DNA of 64,000 nucleotides from Tepidanaerobacter syntrophicus (GTDB taxonomy: Bacteria > Bacillota > Thermosediminibacteria > Thermosediminibacterales > Tepidanaerobacteraceae), in assembly GCF_001485475.2 (NCBI RefSeq), contig NZ_DF977001.1, forward strand, positions 186,001 to 250,000, read 5' to 3'. Below, one piece after another: positions 63,546 to 64,000 of this stretch. The notes below the pieces were generated by a model. That model had not been told where the DNA came from. It did not search any database and saw only the letters and a program-made list of their open reading frames with translations. Each line of letters starts with the position of its first letter. The stretch's first letter is position 1. Position numbers and translations under genes: made by a program.

Positions 63546-64000
63546 CTAAACTAATTTAATAATCGTATTTTCGTCTAAGCTGTTTTCAAGTTTTTCCTTT
63601 ATTTCAGTCACTAAATTGTCTATGTCTTTTTTGGATTCAATGATTCTAGTGCCTGGAAGTATACTGGCAAGGCTAACGTTTACAGTCTTCCTAACTTTGT
63701 ACGGCGCCCCTCCTCCTTCACCACAGAGCGGTCCAAATTGTGTTGGTTCAGTCTTTCTTGATTCAATCTCTTTTTGTATTGTATTGAGGCATCGAATTTT
63801 TAGTGTGTCGCTTAATTGTGTTAGGCCGTAAATTTCCGCAAGATTGTTCGAATGTTTCAAGGTATTTAGTAAATCATCGAAGCTATTTTTGAATTCTGCT
63901 CCATACTTGTCCTTTAAATCATATAAATCGAGTTGTTCCATAACTTTGCTATAATTTTCTTTTATTGACTTTTCTATAGGTTCGCTTTCTTTCTCCAGTA
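63546..64000 (-). CDS. brxC: BrxC, C-terminal end (gene runs off the window)
   Basis: The frame is open to the window edge; the ATG at 63941 is internal, since the codons before it continue as LEKESEPIEKSIKENYSKV. The C-terminus has TVNVSLASILPG, then an ESKKDIDNLVTEIKEKL helix, typical of the last part of BrxC/PglY ATPases. Order brxC-pglX-pglZ-brxL is the type 1 BREX order, so brxA and brxB are expected beyond the edge. About 150 residues are visible of an expected ~1200. Confidence 0.8.
   Translation of the reverse strand, partial: LEKESEPIEKSIKENYSKVMEQLDLYDLKDKYGAEFKNSFDDLLNTLKHSNNLAEIYGLTQLSDTLKIRCLNTIQKEIESRKTEPTQFGPLCGEGGGAPYKVRKTVNVSLASILPGTRIIESKKDIDNLVTEIKEKLENSLDENTIIKLV

Overview
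The window looks like a chromosome segment of a low-GC, anaerobic, probably acetogenic member of the Clostridia. The signs are a complete CO dehydrogenase/acetyl-CoA synthase gene set, clostridial-type ribosome binding sites and promoters, sigma-54 control, a GlpP-type glycerol system and type 1 BREX phage defence. The gene content resembles Tepidanaerobacter-like acetogens or syntrophic acetate oxidisers, but the species is an inference. No rRNA, tRNA or CRISPR array was seen.

Layout: (1) 1-5.7 kb, minus strand: a solute:sodium symporter gene that looks frameshifted, an acetolactate-synthase-like ThDP enzyme, a Fur-box-controlled 33-residue peptide, a phosphomannomutase remnant and a three-gene 2-oxo acid/acetoin dehydrogenase complex (E1 alpha, E1 beta, E2) without E3. 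(2) 6-8.4 kb, plus strand: a MalY/PatB C-S lyase and a D-Ala-D-Ala-ligase-like ATP-grasp enzyme. (3) 8.4-12.8 kb, minus strand: a HAD phosphatase, DNA polymerase IV under a LexA box, a phenylacetate-CoA ligase with a structured leader, and YjbQ. (4) 12.9-24.5 kb, minus strand: a glycerol/dihydroxyacetone block. A consensus sigma-54 promoter with two upstream dyads precedes glpP. Then follow two small membrane proteins (candidate glycerol transporter), glpK, two flavoproteins plus a DUF1667 protein (anaerobic glycerol-3-phosphate dehydrogenase type), a sigma-54 activator, a soluble chemoreceptor fused to a PhnD-like binding domain, and dhaK-dhaL-dhaM. (5) 24.7-25.3 kb: plsY. (6) 25.6-41.3 kb, minus strand: a ~15.6 kb Wood-Ljungdahl operon read from one good promoter: ferredoxin, CODH, CooC, formate-THF ligase, DUF166 protein, FolD, CooC, AcsD, AcsC, AcsE, AcsB, AcsV, a 76-residue His/Cys protein, CooT, DUF3842. 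(7) 41.4-49 kb: a Gfo/Idh oxidoreductase and a metallopeptidase (plus); an EamA transporter, a GGDEF/EAL sensor paired with a solute-binding lipoprotein, and a phosphoribosyltransferase (minus). (8) 49.1-53.6 kb, minus strand: AroM, M29 peptidase, DUF1177, racemase and DUF917, preceded by the last 44 codons of a deleted OPT transporter. (9) 54-64 kb, minus strand: BREX genes brxC (partial), pglX, pglZ, brxL and a DUF4236 protein.

Working together: the glycerol block would take up glycerol, phosphorylate and oxidise it to dihydroxyacetone phosphate, and separately phosphorylate dihydroxyacetone through the PTS. Its layered control (sigma-54 activation, GlpP, intra-operon hairpins) and its linked soluble chemoreceptor are the least familiar arrangement here. 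The Wood-Ljungdahl operon covers formate activation, methylene-THF interconversion, methyl transfer through the corrinoid protein, CODH/ACS and its metal and reductive maturation. Methylene-THF reductase is not in the window, and an uncharacterised DUF166 protein sits between fhs and folD.
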